A DNA stretch of 64,000 bases from Geminicoccus roseus DSM 18922 (GTDB taxonomy: Bacteria; Pseudomonadota; Alphaproteobacteria; Geminicoccales; Geminicoccaceae): the NCBI RefSeq assembly GCF_000427665.1, contig NZ_KE386572.1, forward strand, positions 1 through 64,000, in the 5' to 3' direction. The notes below the pieces were generated by a model. It worked only from the letters and a program-made list of their open reading frames with translations. It made no database searches and was not told the DNA's origin. Made by a program: the position numbers and the translations under genes. How positions within the stretch are numbered: the stretch's first letter is position 1; the number at the start of each line of letters is the position of its first letter. Below, piece after piece: positions 8,335 through 18,558 of this stretch.

Positions 8335-8357
8335 CCGATCCGGATTTTCTGGATCGG
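8335..8357 (+). promoter_or_regulatory. Hairpin in the riboswitch expression platform
   Basis: CCGATCC and GGATCGG form a 7-bp stem around a 9-base loop between the second aptamer and the gcvT Shine-Dalgarno (GGAGG, 8371-8375). It has no U-tract and does not cover the Shine-Dalgarno, so its role in switching is uncertain. Confidence 0.45.
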
Positions 8358-8380
8358 TCCTGCGTCTGCCGGAGGTCCCG

Positions 8381-9493
8381 TTGACCGATACGATCAAGAC
8401 CACGCCCCTCCACGACCTGCACCGCGAGCTCGGGGCGCGCATGGTGCCGTTCGCCGGGTGGGACATGCCGGTCCAGTACCCCACCGGCATCCTGACCGAG
8501 CATCTGCACACCCGCCAGGCCGCCGGCCTGTTCGACGTCTCCCATATGGGCCAGCTGCTCGTCACCGGGCCCGACCCGGCCGGCGCGATCGAGCGGCTGG
8601 TTCCGGCCGACATCGCGGGCCTGGGCGAAGGCAAGGCGCGCTACACGGTGCTGACCGCGCCCGATGGCGGGATCCTGGACGACCTGATCGTCACCAAGGA
8701 CGCTCCGGACCGGCTGTTCGTGGTGGTGAACGCCGGCTGCGCCGATGCCGACATCGCCCATCTGAAGGCGGCGCTGGAGCCCGAGCACAAGGTCGAGCAC
8801 CTGGCCGACCGGGCGCTCCTGGCCGTGCAGGGGCCCCAGGCGATCGCCTGCGTGGCCCATCTGGTTCCCGAAGCCGCCGACCTGGGCTTCATGGAGAGCC
8901 TGTGCGCCAAGGTGCAGGGGGTCGAAGTGCGCGTCTCGCGGCTGGGCTATACCGGCGAGGACGGTGCCGAGATCAGCGTGCCCGCCGCCCATGCGGTGAA
9001 GTTCGCCCGCACCCTGCTCGCGATGGAAGCCGTGAAGCCGGTGGGCCTGGGCGCCCGCGACTCGCTGCGCCTGGAAGCGGGCTTGTGCCTCTACGGCCAC
9101 GACATCGACCTGACCACCTCGCCGATCGAGGCGAACCTCGCCTGGACGATCGGCAAGCGCCGCCGCGAGGGCGGCGGTTTCCCCGGGGCCGAGCGGATCC
9201 TGCGCGAGCTCGCGGAAAAGCCGGCCCGCCGTCTGGTCGGCCTGAAGCCGGAGGGCAAGGCCCCTGCCCGCGAAGGCGCCGAGATCACCAGCTTGGACGG
9301 CACGCCGATCGGCAAGATTACCTCGGGCGGCTTCGGCCCCAGCGTCGGCGGCCCGGTGGCCATGGGCTATGTCGCCGCCGCCCATGCCGCAGCCGACACC
9401 CCGGTCCAGATCCTGGTGCGTGGCCGGCCGCTGGCCGCCACCGTCGTCAAGCTACCTTTCACGCCGCATCGCTACGCCCGCCGAGGAGCCTGA
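8381..9493 (+). CDS. gcvT: Glycine cleavage system aminomethyltransferase (T protein)
   Basis: A 370-residue GcvT that takes the aminomethyl group from lipoyl-GcvH and passes the methylene to tetrahydrofolate, releasing ammonia. It shows PFAGWDMPVQY, GLFDVSHMGQ, GYTGEDGAEI with the catalytic region, and GARDSLRLEAGLCLYGHD. The start is TTG 8381 with GGAGG five bases upstream; this matches the family N-terminus (TPLHDLHRELGARMVPF follows). It is the first gene of gcvT-gcvH-gcvP and is controlled by the upstream glycine riboswitch. Confidence 0.97.
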   Translation: MTDTIKTTPLHDLHRELGARMVPFAGWDMPVQYPTGILTEHLHTRQAAGLFDVSHMGQLLVTGPDPAGAIERLVPADIAGLGEGKARYTVLTAPDGGILDDLIVTKDAPDRLFVVVNAGCADADIAHLKAALEPEHKVEHLADRALLAVQGPQAIACVAHLVPEAADLGFMESLCAKVQGVEVRVSRLGYTGEDGAEISVPAAHAVKFARTLLAMEAVKPVGLGARDSLRLEAGLCLYGHDIDLTTSPIEANLAWTIGKRRREGGGFPGAERILRELAEKPARRLVGLKPEGKAPAREGAEITSLDGTPIGKITSGGFGPSVGGPVAMGYVAAAHAAADTPVQILVRGRPLAATVVKLPFTPHRYARRGA

Positions 9494-9498
9494 TCGCC

Positions 9499-9873
9499 AT
9501 GACCACCCGCTACACCAAAGACCATGAGTGGATCCGCGTCGAGGGCGATACCGCCACGACCGGGATCACCGACCACGCCCAGGAGCAGCTGGGGGATGTG
9601 GTGTTCGTCGAGTTGCCCGAGGTCGGCAAGGTCGTCGAGCAGGGCGGCGACATGGCGGTCGTCGAGAGCGTCAAGGCTGCCTCGGAGGTCTATGCCCCGA
9701 TCTCCGGCAAGATCGTGGCGGTGAACCAGTCGATCGTGGATGAGCCCGGCTCGGTCAACCAGAGCGCCGAGGGCGATGCCTGGTTCTGCAAGATCGAGGC
9801 CTCGGACCTGTCCGAGATCGACGAGCTGATGACCCGCGAGGACTATGACGCCTTCCTCGCGACGCTGGATTGA
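9499..9873 (+). CDS. gcvH: Glycine cleavage system H protein
   Basis: A 124-residue lipoyl carrier starting six bases after gcvT. The lipoylation site is the lysine in VVESVKAASEVYAP, near residue 63. The rest follows the family (YTKDHEWIRVEGD, LGDVVFVELPEVG, GDAWFCKIE). It shuttles the aminomethyl intermediate among P, T and L proteins. L protein (dihydrolipoamide dehydrogenase) is not in this operon and is presumably shared with the oxo-acid dehydrogenases. Confidence 0.97.
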   Translation: MTTRYTKDHEWIRVEGDTATTGITDHAQEQLGDVVFVELPEVGKVVEQGGDMAVVESVKAASEVYAPISGKIVAVNQSIVDEPGSVNQSAEGDAWFCKIEASDLSEIDELMTREDYDAFLATLD

Positions 9874-9882
9874 GGACCGTTC

Positions 9883-12783
<2,901 letters not shown>

Positions 12784-12796
12784 TCTGGCAGGAAAT

Positions 12797-12828
12797 GCCC
12801 GCCGCCCGGCAGGAATTGCCGGGCGGGC
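12797..12828 (+). terminator. Hairpin after gcvP, candidate terminator
   Basis: A GC-rich stem (inner 7 bp at 12804-12810/12818-12824, 3-base bulge, outer 4 bp) with a 7-base loop lies just past the gcvP stop. No clear U-run follows, so termination may be partial or factor-dependent. It separates the glycine operon from the flagellar genes. Confidence 0.5.
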
Positions 12829-12953
12829 GTCATGACTTTCCGACAGGCCGTCGCGATCTTTGACGACATTGGCCGGGACCGAGCCTGACCACGGGCTTGG
12901 CCCGGCCTTTGCTGTTCCGCCCTCGGGATTTTCTTCGAGGGTTGCCGATCGTG

Positions 12954-14078
12954 ATGCCGCGCTGCCTTGCTCCATTTCTGGCTGTCCTGGTCGCCCTGGC
13001 CGGATGGCTCGTCCAGCCCTCGCCCGCGGGTGCGGTGTCGTCGCGCGTCAAGGACGTCGCTGATTTCGAGGGCGTCCGCGACAACATGCTGGTCGGCTAT
13101 GGCCTGGTGGTCGGGCTGAACAGCACCGGGGACACGCTGCGCAACGCCGCGTTCACCCAGGAAAGCCTGACCGCGATGCTGGACCGGCTGGGCGTGGCGA
13201 CCCGCGGCGGCAGGCTGAACACCAAGAACGTGGCTGCGGTGATGGTCACCGCGACCCTGCCGCCATTCTCGCGCCAGGGCAGCCGGCTGGACGTGGCGGT
13301 GAGCGCGCTGGGCGACGCCAAGTCGCTGAACGGCGGCACCCTGCTGGTCACGCCGCTGCTGGGCGCCGATGGCGAGGTCTATGCCGTCGCCCAAGGCGCC
13401 CTCACCACCGGCGGCTTCGAGGTCGGCGGCCAGGCGGAGAAGGTCACCCGCGGCGTACCCACCAGCGCCCGGATCCCCTCGGGCGCCATCGTCGAGCGCG
13501 AGATCGCGTTCGCGCTGGCGGACCTGCAGGAGATCAAGGTTGCGCTGCGCAACCCCGACTTCACCACCGCGACCCGGATCGCCGCCGCCATCAACCGCTG
13601 GTCCAAGAGCGACGGCGCCAGGGCGGTCGATCCCGCCACGGTCGTGCTGGCGGTGCCCGGCACCTACCAGGACCGGATCGCCCTGCTGATGAGCGAGGTC
13701 GAGCAGCTCCGCATCGATCCCGACCAGCCGGCGCGCATCCTGGTCGACGAGACCAAGGGGATCATCGTGATCGGCGAGAACGTCCGGATCAGCACGGTGG
13801 CGATCGCCCAGGGCAACCTGACGGTGCGCATCACCGAGACGCCGCAGGTCAGCCAGCCCAACCCGCTCTCCAACGGCGAGACGGTGGTCACCCCGCAGAC
13901 CAATGTCGAGATCGACGACCAGAGCGGCCGTCGCATGGCGGTGGTCGGCGGCGAGGTGACGCTGCAGGACCTGGTGGACGGGCTGAACGCCATGGGCGTC
14001 GGGCCGCGCGACATGATCGGGATCATCCAGGCGATCAAGGCGGCCGGCGCGCTGCAGGCCGAGATCGAGGTGATGTGA
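12954..14078 (+). CDS. flgI: Flagellar P-ring protein FlgI
   Basis: A 374-residue exported P-ring subunit. Residues 1-27 form a Sec signal peptide ending PSPAGA, before VSSRVKDVADFEGVRDNMLVGYGLVVGL, the diagnostic FlgI start. The end, GVGPRDMIGIIQAIKAAGALQAEIEVM, is also typical. FlgI polymerises around the flagellar rod in the peptidoglycan layer. ATG 12954 and GTG 12951 are both possible starts (GAGGG upstream); an open extension to 12897 lacks support. The stop overlaps the start of the rod-binding gene, so the cluster is translationally coupled. Confidence 0.97.
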   Translation: MPRCLAPFLAVLVALAGWLVQPSPAGAVSSRVKDVADFEGVRDNMLVGYGLVVGLNSTGDTLRNAAFTQESLTAMLDRLGVATRGGRLNTKNVAAVMVTATLPPFSRQGSRLDVAVSALGDAKSLNGGTLLVTPLLGADGEVYAVAQGALTTGGFEVGGQAEKVTRGVPTSARIPSGAIVEREIAFALADLQEIKVALRNPDFTTATRIAAAINRWSKSDGARAVDPATVVLAVPGTYQDRIALLMSEVEQLRIDPDQPARILVDETKGIIVIGENVRISTVAIAQGNLTVRITETPQVSQPNPLSNGETVVTPQTNVEIDDQSGRRMAVVGGEVTLQDLVDGLNAMGVGPRDMIGIIQAIKAAGALQAEIEVM

Positions 14079-14398
14079 TGAGCGACCCGATGCTGCATGC
14101 CCACGGCCTCGACGCCCCCTCGCCCGCCGCGCTCCGGCCGGGCCCTGGCCGGGCCGGCCCGGACCGGACCAGCGAGGTCGAGGAGGCGGCCCGCCAGTTC
14201 GAGAGCGTGTTCCTGGCCAGGATGCTGGAGGAGATGAGCACCGGCTTGTCCGGCTCGCTGCTCTCGGGCGGTCAGGCCGAGCAGACCTGGCAGTCCTTCA
14301 TGAACGACGAGTACGCGAAGCTGATCAGCCGGTCCGGAGGCATCGGCGTGGCCGATGCGGTCCAGAAGGCCATGCTCGGGGCCCAGGAGGTCGGATGA
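14078..14398 (+). CDS. flgJ: Rod-binding protein, FlgJ N-terminal domain only
   Basis: A 106-residue protein with the rod-binding domain (VEEAARQFESVFLARMLEEMSTGL ... TWQSFMNDEYAKLISRSGGIGVADAVQKAML). The peptidoglycan-hydrolase domain found in enterobacterial FlgJ is absent, as is common in alphaproteobacteria, where a separate muramidase opens the wall. The ATG at 14078 shares bases with the flgI stop (TGATG). A GTG one codon earlier is also in frame. The stop overlaps the next gene's ATG. Confidence 0.9.
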   Translation: MSDPMLHAHGLDAPSPAALRPGPGRAGPDRTSEVEEAARQFESVFLARMLEEMSTGLSGSLLSGGQAEQTWQSFMNDEYAKLISRSGGIGVADAVQKAMLGAQEVG

Positions 14399-14829
14399 TG
14401 GAAGCACTGGAACGCGTGACGGTGGTGATGGCGCTGATGCGCCAGCTCCGTCAGGTCATGGAGCAGGAGATCCTGCTCCTGCGCGGCATGCGCCTGGAGC
14501 GGCTGGAGGAGGTCGTGGCGGAGAAGACCATGCTCTGCCAGGCCTATGAGGGGGAACTGCGGGCGCTGCGCCGCGAGCCCGAGCTGCTGGCGGCGCTGGA
14601 TCCCTCGATCCGCGCCGAGCTCGAGCATGCGACTCGGGACTTTCAGGCCCTGGCGGCGGCGAACCTGCGCGCCCTGGACGCGGCGCGGTCGGTGGTCGAG
14701 CGGGTCATGCGCCATATCGGCGCCAGCCTCGAGGCCGCCCCCTTCAAGCCGAAGCTCTACCGCCAGGGCGCGCCCCGCCCCTCGATGAGCGGCGAGGTCA
14801 TCGCCCTCGCCTTCGATCGACAGGTCTGA
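14395..14829 (+). CDS. FlgN-like flagellar chaperone
   Basis: A 144-residue, helical, Glu/Leu/Arg-rich protein with predicted coiled-coil from about residue 5 to 110 (MEALERVTVVMALMRQLRQVMEQE, then LEEVVAEKTMLCQAYEGELRAL). Length, helical pattern and position right before flgK and flgL fit FlgN, the chaperone that keeps the hook-filament junction proteins unfolded for export. Sequence conservation in FlgN is low, so the call rests largely on position. The ATGA overlap with flgJ and a 4-base gap to flgK show a tight operon. Confidence 0.75.
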   Translation: MMEALERVTVVMALMRQLRQVMEQEILLLRGMRLERLEEVVAEKTMLCQAYEGELRALRREPELLAALDPSIRAELEHATRDFQALAAANLRALDAARSVVERVMRHIGASLEAAPFKPKLYRQGAPRPSMSGEVIALAFDRQV

Positions 14830-14833
14830 CGCC

Positions 14834-16702
14834 ATGACCCTCAGCAGCACGCTCGCCAACGCCGTCAGCGGCCTGAATGCCGCGCAGACGGCCCTTGCGA
14901 CCACGGCGGCCAACGTCGCCAACGTCAACACCCCCGGCTACTCGCGCAAGGTCGTCCAGCAGGAGAACCGGCTCCTGGCCGGCCAGGGGGCCGGCGTCCG
15001 CTCCCTGGACGTGGGCAGGATCGTCGACCAGTTCCTCGGCACCGAGGCGCGCGCCCAGGCGACCCGCCTCGGCCGGACCAGCGCCCTGGCCGATGTGCAG
15101 CAGCGCATCCAGGACACCGTGTTCGGCGCGCCCGGCGATGCCGGCCGCGACATCCACACGAAGCTCGCGAGCCTGCTGACCTCCCTGGACGCGCTGGCCG
15201 CCACGCCCGAGCAGGCGGCGGCGCGGATCGAGGTGGTCAACCAGATCGCCGAGGTGCTGCGTGGCCTGGATGCCGGCATGCGCGCGGTCCAGTCGATCCG
15301 CGCCGATGCCGACCACGCCATCGGGGAAGAGATCGGCGCGATCAATGCGGGCCTGGCCGAGCTGGCCGACATCAACCTCCAGCTCGCCCGCGGCAACGGC
15401 GGGGCGAACCTGCAGGACCGGCGCGACCAGATCCTGGCCGGCCTTGCCGGGCGGATCGACCTTCAGGTCGGCTGGCAGGACAACGGCCAGCTCACCCTCA
15501 CCACCCGGACCGGGATCGTGCTCCTGGACGGCCCGCCCCGGCAGGTCGTCTACCAGCCGGCGTCCTCGGCCGCGCCCGAAGGGACGTTTGGCCGGATCGG
15601 GGTCTACCAGCGCACCGACATCGATCCAACCACCGGCCAGCCCCGGCCCGGCGCCCGCTCCGACGAGCTGGTCAGCGCCGGCGCCCGTGCGCGGCTGACC
15701 CCGGAACTGGTCGCCGCCGGAGCGGCACCGATCGTGTCCAGCCTGCGCGGCGGCACCTTGCAGGGGCTGGTCGAGGCGCGCGACCGGACGCTGCCGGAGC
15801 TGGCGGACCAGCTGTCGGAACTGGGTGACCTGCTCCGCTTCACGCTCAACGCCGCCCATAACGGCTCGGTGTCCCTGCCGCCGCCCAACAGCCTGACCGG
15901 GACCAGGGCTGGCCAGGCTGCCGGCGACCCGTTCGCCGGCACCGGCCAGGCGACCTTCGCCCTGGTCGACCGCGGCTCCGGCGCCACTGCGGGCGTGTTC
16001 CGGATCGACCTGTCGACCCTGGCCTCGGTCGGCGACGTCCAGGCGGCGATCACCGCCGCCTCGGCCGGCAGCGTGGTGGCCTCGCTGGACCCGGAGGGCC
16101 GGCTGGTCCTGGCCTCGGCCGATCCCACCCTGGGCCTGGCCCTGGCGGAGGGCGACAGCGCCATCGCGGGAAGCGACGCCGCCGGCCACGCGCGGACCTT
16201 CGGCTTCTCGCATTTCTTCGGCCTGAACGACCTTGTGGTGGGCGCCGACAGCGGCCGGGCCGGGTCGGTGCGGCCGGACATCGCCGCCGACCCGTTCGGG
16301 CTGGCCAGCGCCCGGCTCGACGTTGACGCCGCCCCCCCGCTGGCCGCGACGCTCGGCGGCAAGGGAGACGCAAGAGGTGCCGCGGCTCTGTCCTCGGCGC
16401 TGCGCACCCCCTCCATGACGGTCGCCCGGGGCGGCCTGCCTGCCTACGCGACCACGCCGCTCGGCTATGCCGCCGACATCACCAGCCTGTCGGCCTCGCT
16501 CGCCGCCGAGGCCGGCCGGGCCCGGGACGCCGACCAGGCGCTGGCGTCCGACCTGGAGAGCCGGATCAGCGGCCTGTCCGGCGTGAGCCTGGACGAGGAG
16601 ATGTCGCGGCTGATCCTCTACCAGCAGGCCTATGCCGTCTCCGCCCGGATCATCTCGATCACCGACGACCTGTTCGGCGAGCTCTTGCAGATCGCCCGCT
16701 GA
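14834..16702 (+). CDS. flgK: Flagellar hook-associated protein 1 FlgK
   Basis: A 622-residue hook-filament junction protein. The N-terminus (LSSTLANAVSGLNAAQTALATTAANVANVNTPGYSRK) is the classic rod/hook helix with the NVANxNTPGYS signature. The C-terminus (SGVSLDEEMSRLILYQQAYAVSARIISITDDLFGELLQIAR) pairs with it in the D0 coiled coil. The middle (~330-540) is a variable surface region rich in Ala/Gly. No signal peptide: it leaves through the flagellar export channel. It lies 4 bases after the FlgN-like gene and 13 bases before flgL. Confidence 0.96.
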   Translation: MTLSSTLANAVSGLNAAQTALATTAANVANVNTPGYSRKVVQQENRLLAGQGAGVRSLDVGRIVDQFLGTEARAQATRLGRTSALADVQQRIQDTVFGAPGDAGRDIHTKLASLLTSLDALAATPEQAAARIEVVNQIAEVLRGLDAGMRAVQSIRADADHAIGEEIGAINAGLAELADINLQLARGNGGANLQDRRDQILAGLAGRIDLQVGWQDNGQLTLTTRTGIVLLDGPPRQVVYQPASSAAPEGTFGRIGVYQRTDIDPTTGQPRPGARSDELVSAGARARLTPELVAAGAAPIVSSLRGGTLQGLVEARDRTLPELADQLSELGDLLRFTLNAAHNGSVSLPPPNSLTGTRAGQAAGDPFAGTGQATFALVDRGSGATAGVFRIDLSTLASVGDVQAAITAASAGSVVASLDPEGRLVLASADPTLGLALAEGDSAIAGSDAAGHARTFGFSHFFGLNDLVVGADSGRAGSVRPDIAADPFGLASARLDVDAAPPLAATLGGKGDARGAAALSSALRTPSMTVARGGLPAYATTPLGYAADITSLSASLAAEAGRARDADQALASDLESRISGLSGVSLDEEMSRLILYQQAYAVSARIISITDDLFGELLQIAR

Positions 16703-16715
16703 CCGGAGCCTTGCC

Positions 16716-17615
16716 ATGACCAACCGTATCGGCGACTTCAGCCACCACGCCCGCCTGTCCGACCTGATGGGCCAGACCCGCGCCCGGGTCCGCGACCTCG
16801 AGATCGACGTCGCCACCGGCAAGGACATCCGGCGATTCTCGGAGATCCCGCAGGACACCGGCCTCCTGCTGCGCACCCGCGCGCAGCTGTCCGGCAACGC
16901 GCAGTTCGTGGTGCAGAACGAGCGGCTCACCGACCAGCTGCAGGCGATGGACGGTGCCCTTGGCGACGTCGTCACGATCGCGGAGCGCCTGCGCACGCTG
17001 CTGGTGCAGCGGCTGAACGACCCGACCGGCCGGGACATGCCTCTGGAGGTCGAGTTGGCCGGCATGACCGAGCAGGTCGCGGCGCAGCTCAACTTCACCT
17101 CCGACGGCCGCTATCTGTTCTCCGGCACCGCCACCGACCGCAGGCCGGTCCAGCTGCCCGCGGGCCCCATCACCAGCGCCGACCCGAGCCTCTACTACCA
17201 GGGCGACGCGATCGACCGCACCGCCTGGCTCGACGCGCAGGTCGAGCTGGTGCTGCCGGCACGCGCCGACGATCCGGCCTTCGCCGACCTGCTGGCAGCG
17301 CTCGGCAGCACGCTTGCCGCCCATGCCGCCAACGACCGCCCGGCGCTGGAAGCGGCCCTGGCCGGGGCCGACCGGGCGCTTTCCGGGGTGCTGGCCCTGC
17401 GCAGCTCGGTGGGAGCGGCCGCAGCGCGGGTGCTGGACGTCACTGAGGGCCAGCGCGCCGCGAGCGACTACCTGGACGAGACCCGCTCGCGCATCGAGGA
17501 CACCGACATGGCCCTGGCGATGACCCGCATGGCCCAGGACAAGGTCACGATCGAGGCCTCCTACCTGATCGTCAGCCAGATCAGCCGCCTGTCGCTGGCC
17601 GACTATCTGCGCTAG
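16716..17615 (+). CDS. flgL: Flagellar hook-associated protein 3 FlgL
   Basis: A 299-residue flagellin-like junction protein. The N-terminal helix includes RVRDLEIDVATGKDIRRFSEIPQDTG, and LNFTSDGRYLFSGTATDRRPV is the typical FlgL middle motif. The C-terminus ends IEDTDMALAMTRMAQDKVTIEASYLIVSQISRLSLADYLR, the flagellin-type D0 helix. The start at 16716 follows CGGAGCC. It forms the second junction layer between hook (FlgK) and filament. It is the last gene of the flgI-flgJ-flgN-flgK-flgL run. Confidence 0.93.
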   Translation: MTNRIGDFSHHARLSDLMGQTRARVRDLEIDVATGKDIRRFSEIPQDTGLLLRTRAQLSGNAQFVVQNERLTDQLQAMDGALGDVVTIAERLRTLLVQRLNDPTGRDMPLEVELAGMTEQVAAQLNFTSDGRYLFSGTATDRRPVQLPAGPITSADPSLYYQGDAIDRTAWLDAQVELVLPARADDPAFADLLAALGSTLAAHAANDRPALEAALAGADRALSGVLALRSSVGAAAARVLDVTEGQRAASDYLDETRSRIEDTDMALAMTRMAQDKVTIEASYLIVSQISRLSLADYLR

Positions 17616-18039
17616 GCGCGCTGCCGGTCGCGGGCGTCACCGAGGCGACGGGCGCCGCTGCGCACCTGGGCGGGCGCCACCGCCTGTTTCAAGGCAGCGG
17701 GGAAGAGCATACGGACCTGAATGCCAGATCCCCACCCGAGGCGCGGCCGCCTGGATCATCGCCATCTGGTCTGGATGCGCCCGGGGCCGGACGCTTCGGG
17801 CCGAGCCCGCCTGGAGGCACCCTCCCCGGCCATCTGCCTTCCTCAAGCGCGCCTGGACACGGGCGCCGGCCATTTGGGCCCGCCCCAGGCGACGGCACGG
17901 CGAGACCATGGCGCCAACCCGCCGATGCCTGGCGGATGCGCCCGATATCGGGGTGCTTCCGGATCCGGCCAGCAACGGTTTGTTAAGGATTGCACGTTAT
18001 CGTCCTGGTCATGGAGTTACTCGTCGAGGGACGACACGC
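17616..18039. other. Intergenic region between flgL and fliW, no gene seen
   Basis: About 420 bases without a supported coding frame; frames here have poor composition and no family resemblance. The final 60 bases (from about 17970) are less GC-rich and probably hold the fliW promoter. No good sigma-54 (GG-N10-GC) or sigma-28 pattern was found by eye. Confidence 0.6.
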
Positions 18040-18537
18040 GTGACCGTTGCAGCAGCTTTGGCCGATCTGCCTCCCCAGCCCGGCCTCCTTTCCGCGCCGG
18101 ACATGACGGCGGCCCATCTCGAGACCCGGTTCGGCAGCATCCGGGTGGATCCCGACCGGCTGCTGTTCTTTCCCGCGGGGATGCCGGGCTTCCCGGGCTG
18201 CCAGCGCTTTCAGCTGGAACGGCTCACGGGCGGCGGGCTGCTGCTCCTGCAGTCGGTGGATGACAGCGAGGTCGGCTTTTTCGTGATCCCCCTGGCCGAA
18301 CAGGGCGGGCTGATCCGGCGCGCGGACCTGATCGCCGCCTGCCGACTGGTCTCGGTGGATCCCCTCTGCACCGAGTTCCTGGCCATCGTCACGGCCCGTC
18401 GCGGGCCAGGCGGTCTGGAACTGCTGGCCAACCTGCGGGCGCCCGTCCTGATCGACACCCGCCGGCAGCTGGGCATCCAGGTAGTGCTGGCGGATGCGAG
18501 CTATCCGCTCCGTCATCCGGTCATGGCCTCGAACTGA
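18040..18537 (+). CDS. fliW: Flagellar assembly factor FliW
   Basis: A 165-residue protein whose core, LETRFGSIRVDPDRLLFFPAGMPGFPGCQRFQL, is the FliW hallmark. Downstream features (QSVDDSEVGFFVIPL, VSVDPLCTEFLAIVTARRG, NLRAPVLIDTRRQLGIQVVL) also fit. FliW binds flagellin and the translational repressor CsrA, so free flagellin controls its own synthesis. CsrA is not in the window. The GTG at 18040 is favoured by GAGGGA 8 bases upstream; ATG 18103 is an alternative that begins just before the conserved core. The genes that follow are a glycosyltransferase, a methyltransferase and flagellin. Confidence 0.92.
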   Translation: MTVAAALADLPPQPGLLSAPDMTAAHLETRFGSIRVDPDRLLFFPAGMPGFPGCQRFQLERLTGGGLLLLQSVDDSEVGFFVIPLAEQGGLIRRADLIAACRLVSVDPLCTEFLAIVTARRGPGGLELLANLRAPVLIDTRRQLGIQVVLADASYPLRHPVMASN

Positions 18538-18558
18538 CCCGGACCGGAGCCCGCAACC

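Noticed and set aside
14798-17098. Long minus-strand frame opposite flgK/flgL
   Set aside because: Antisense of well-identified flagellar genes, low-complexity composition.
17960-18000. Sigma-54 promoter before fliW
   Set aside because: A TTGCA element is present but no GG lies 10 bases before its GC, so the spacing rule fails.
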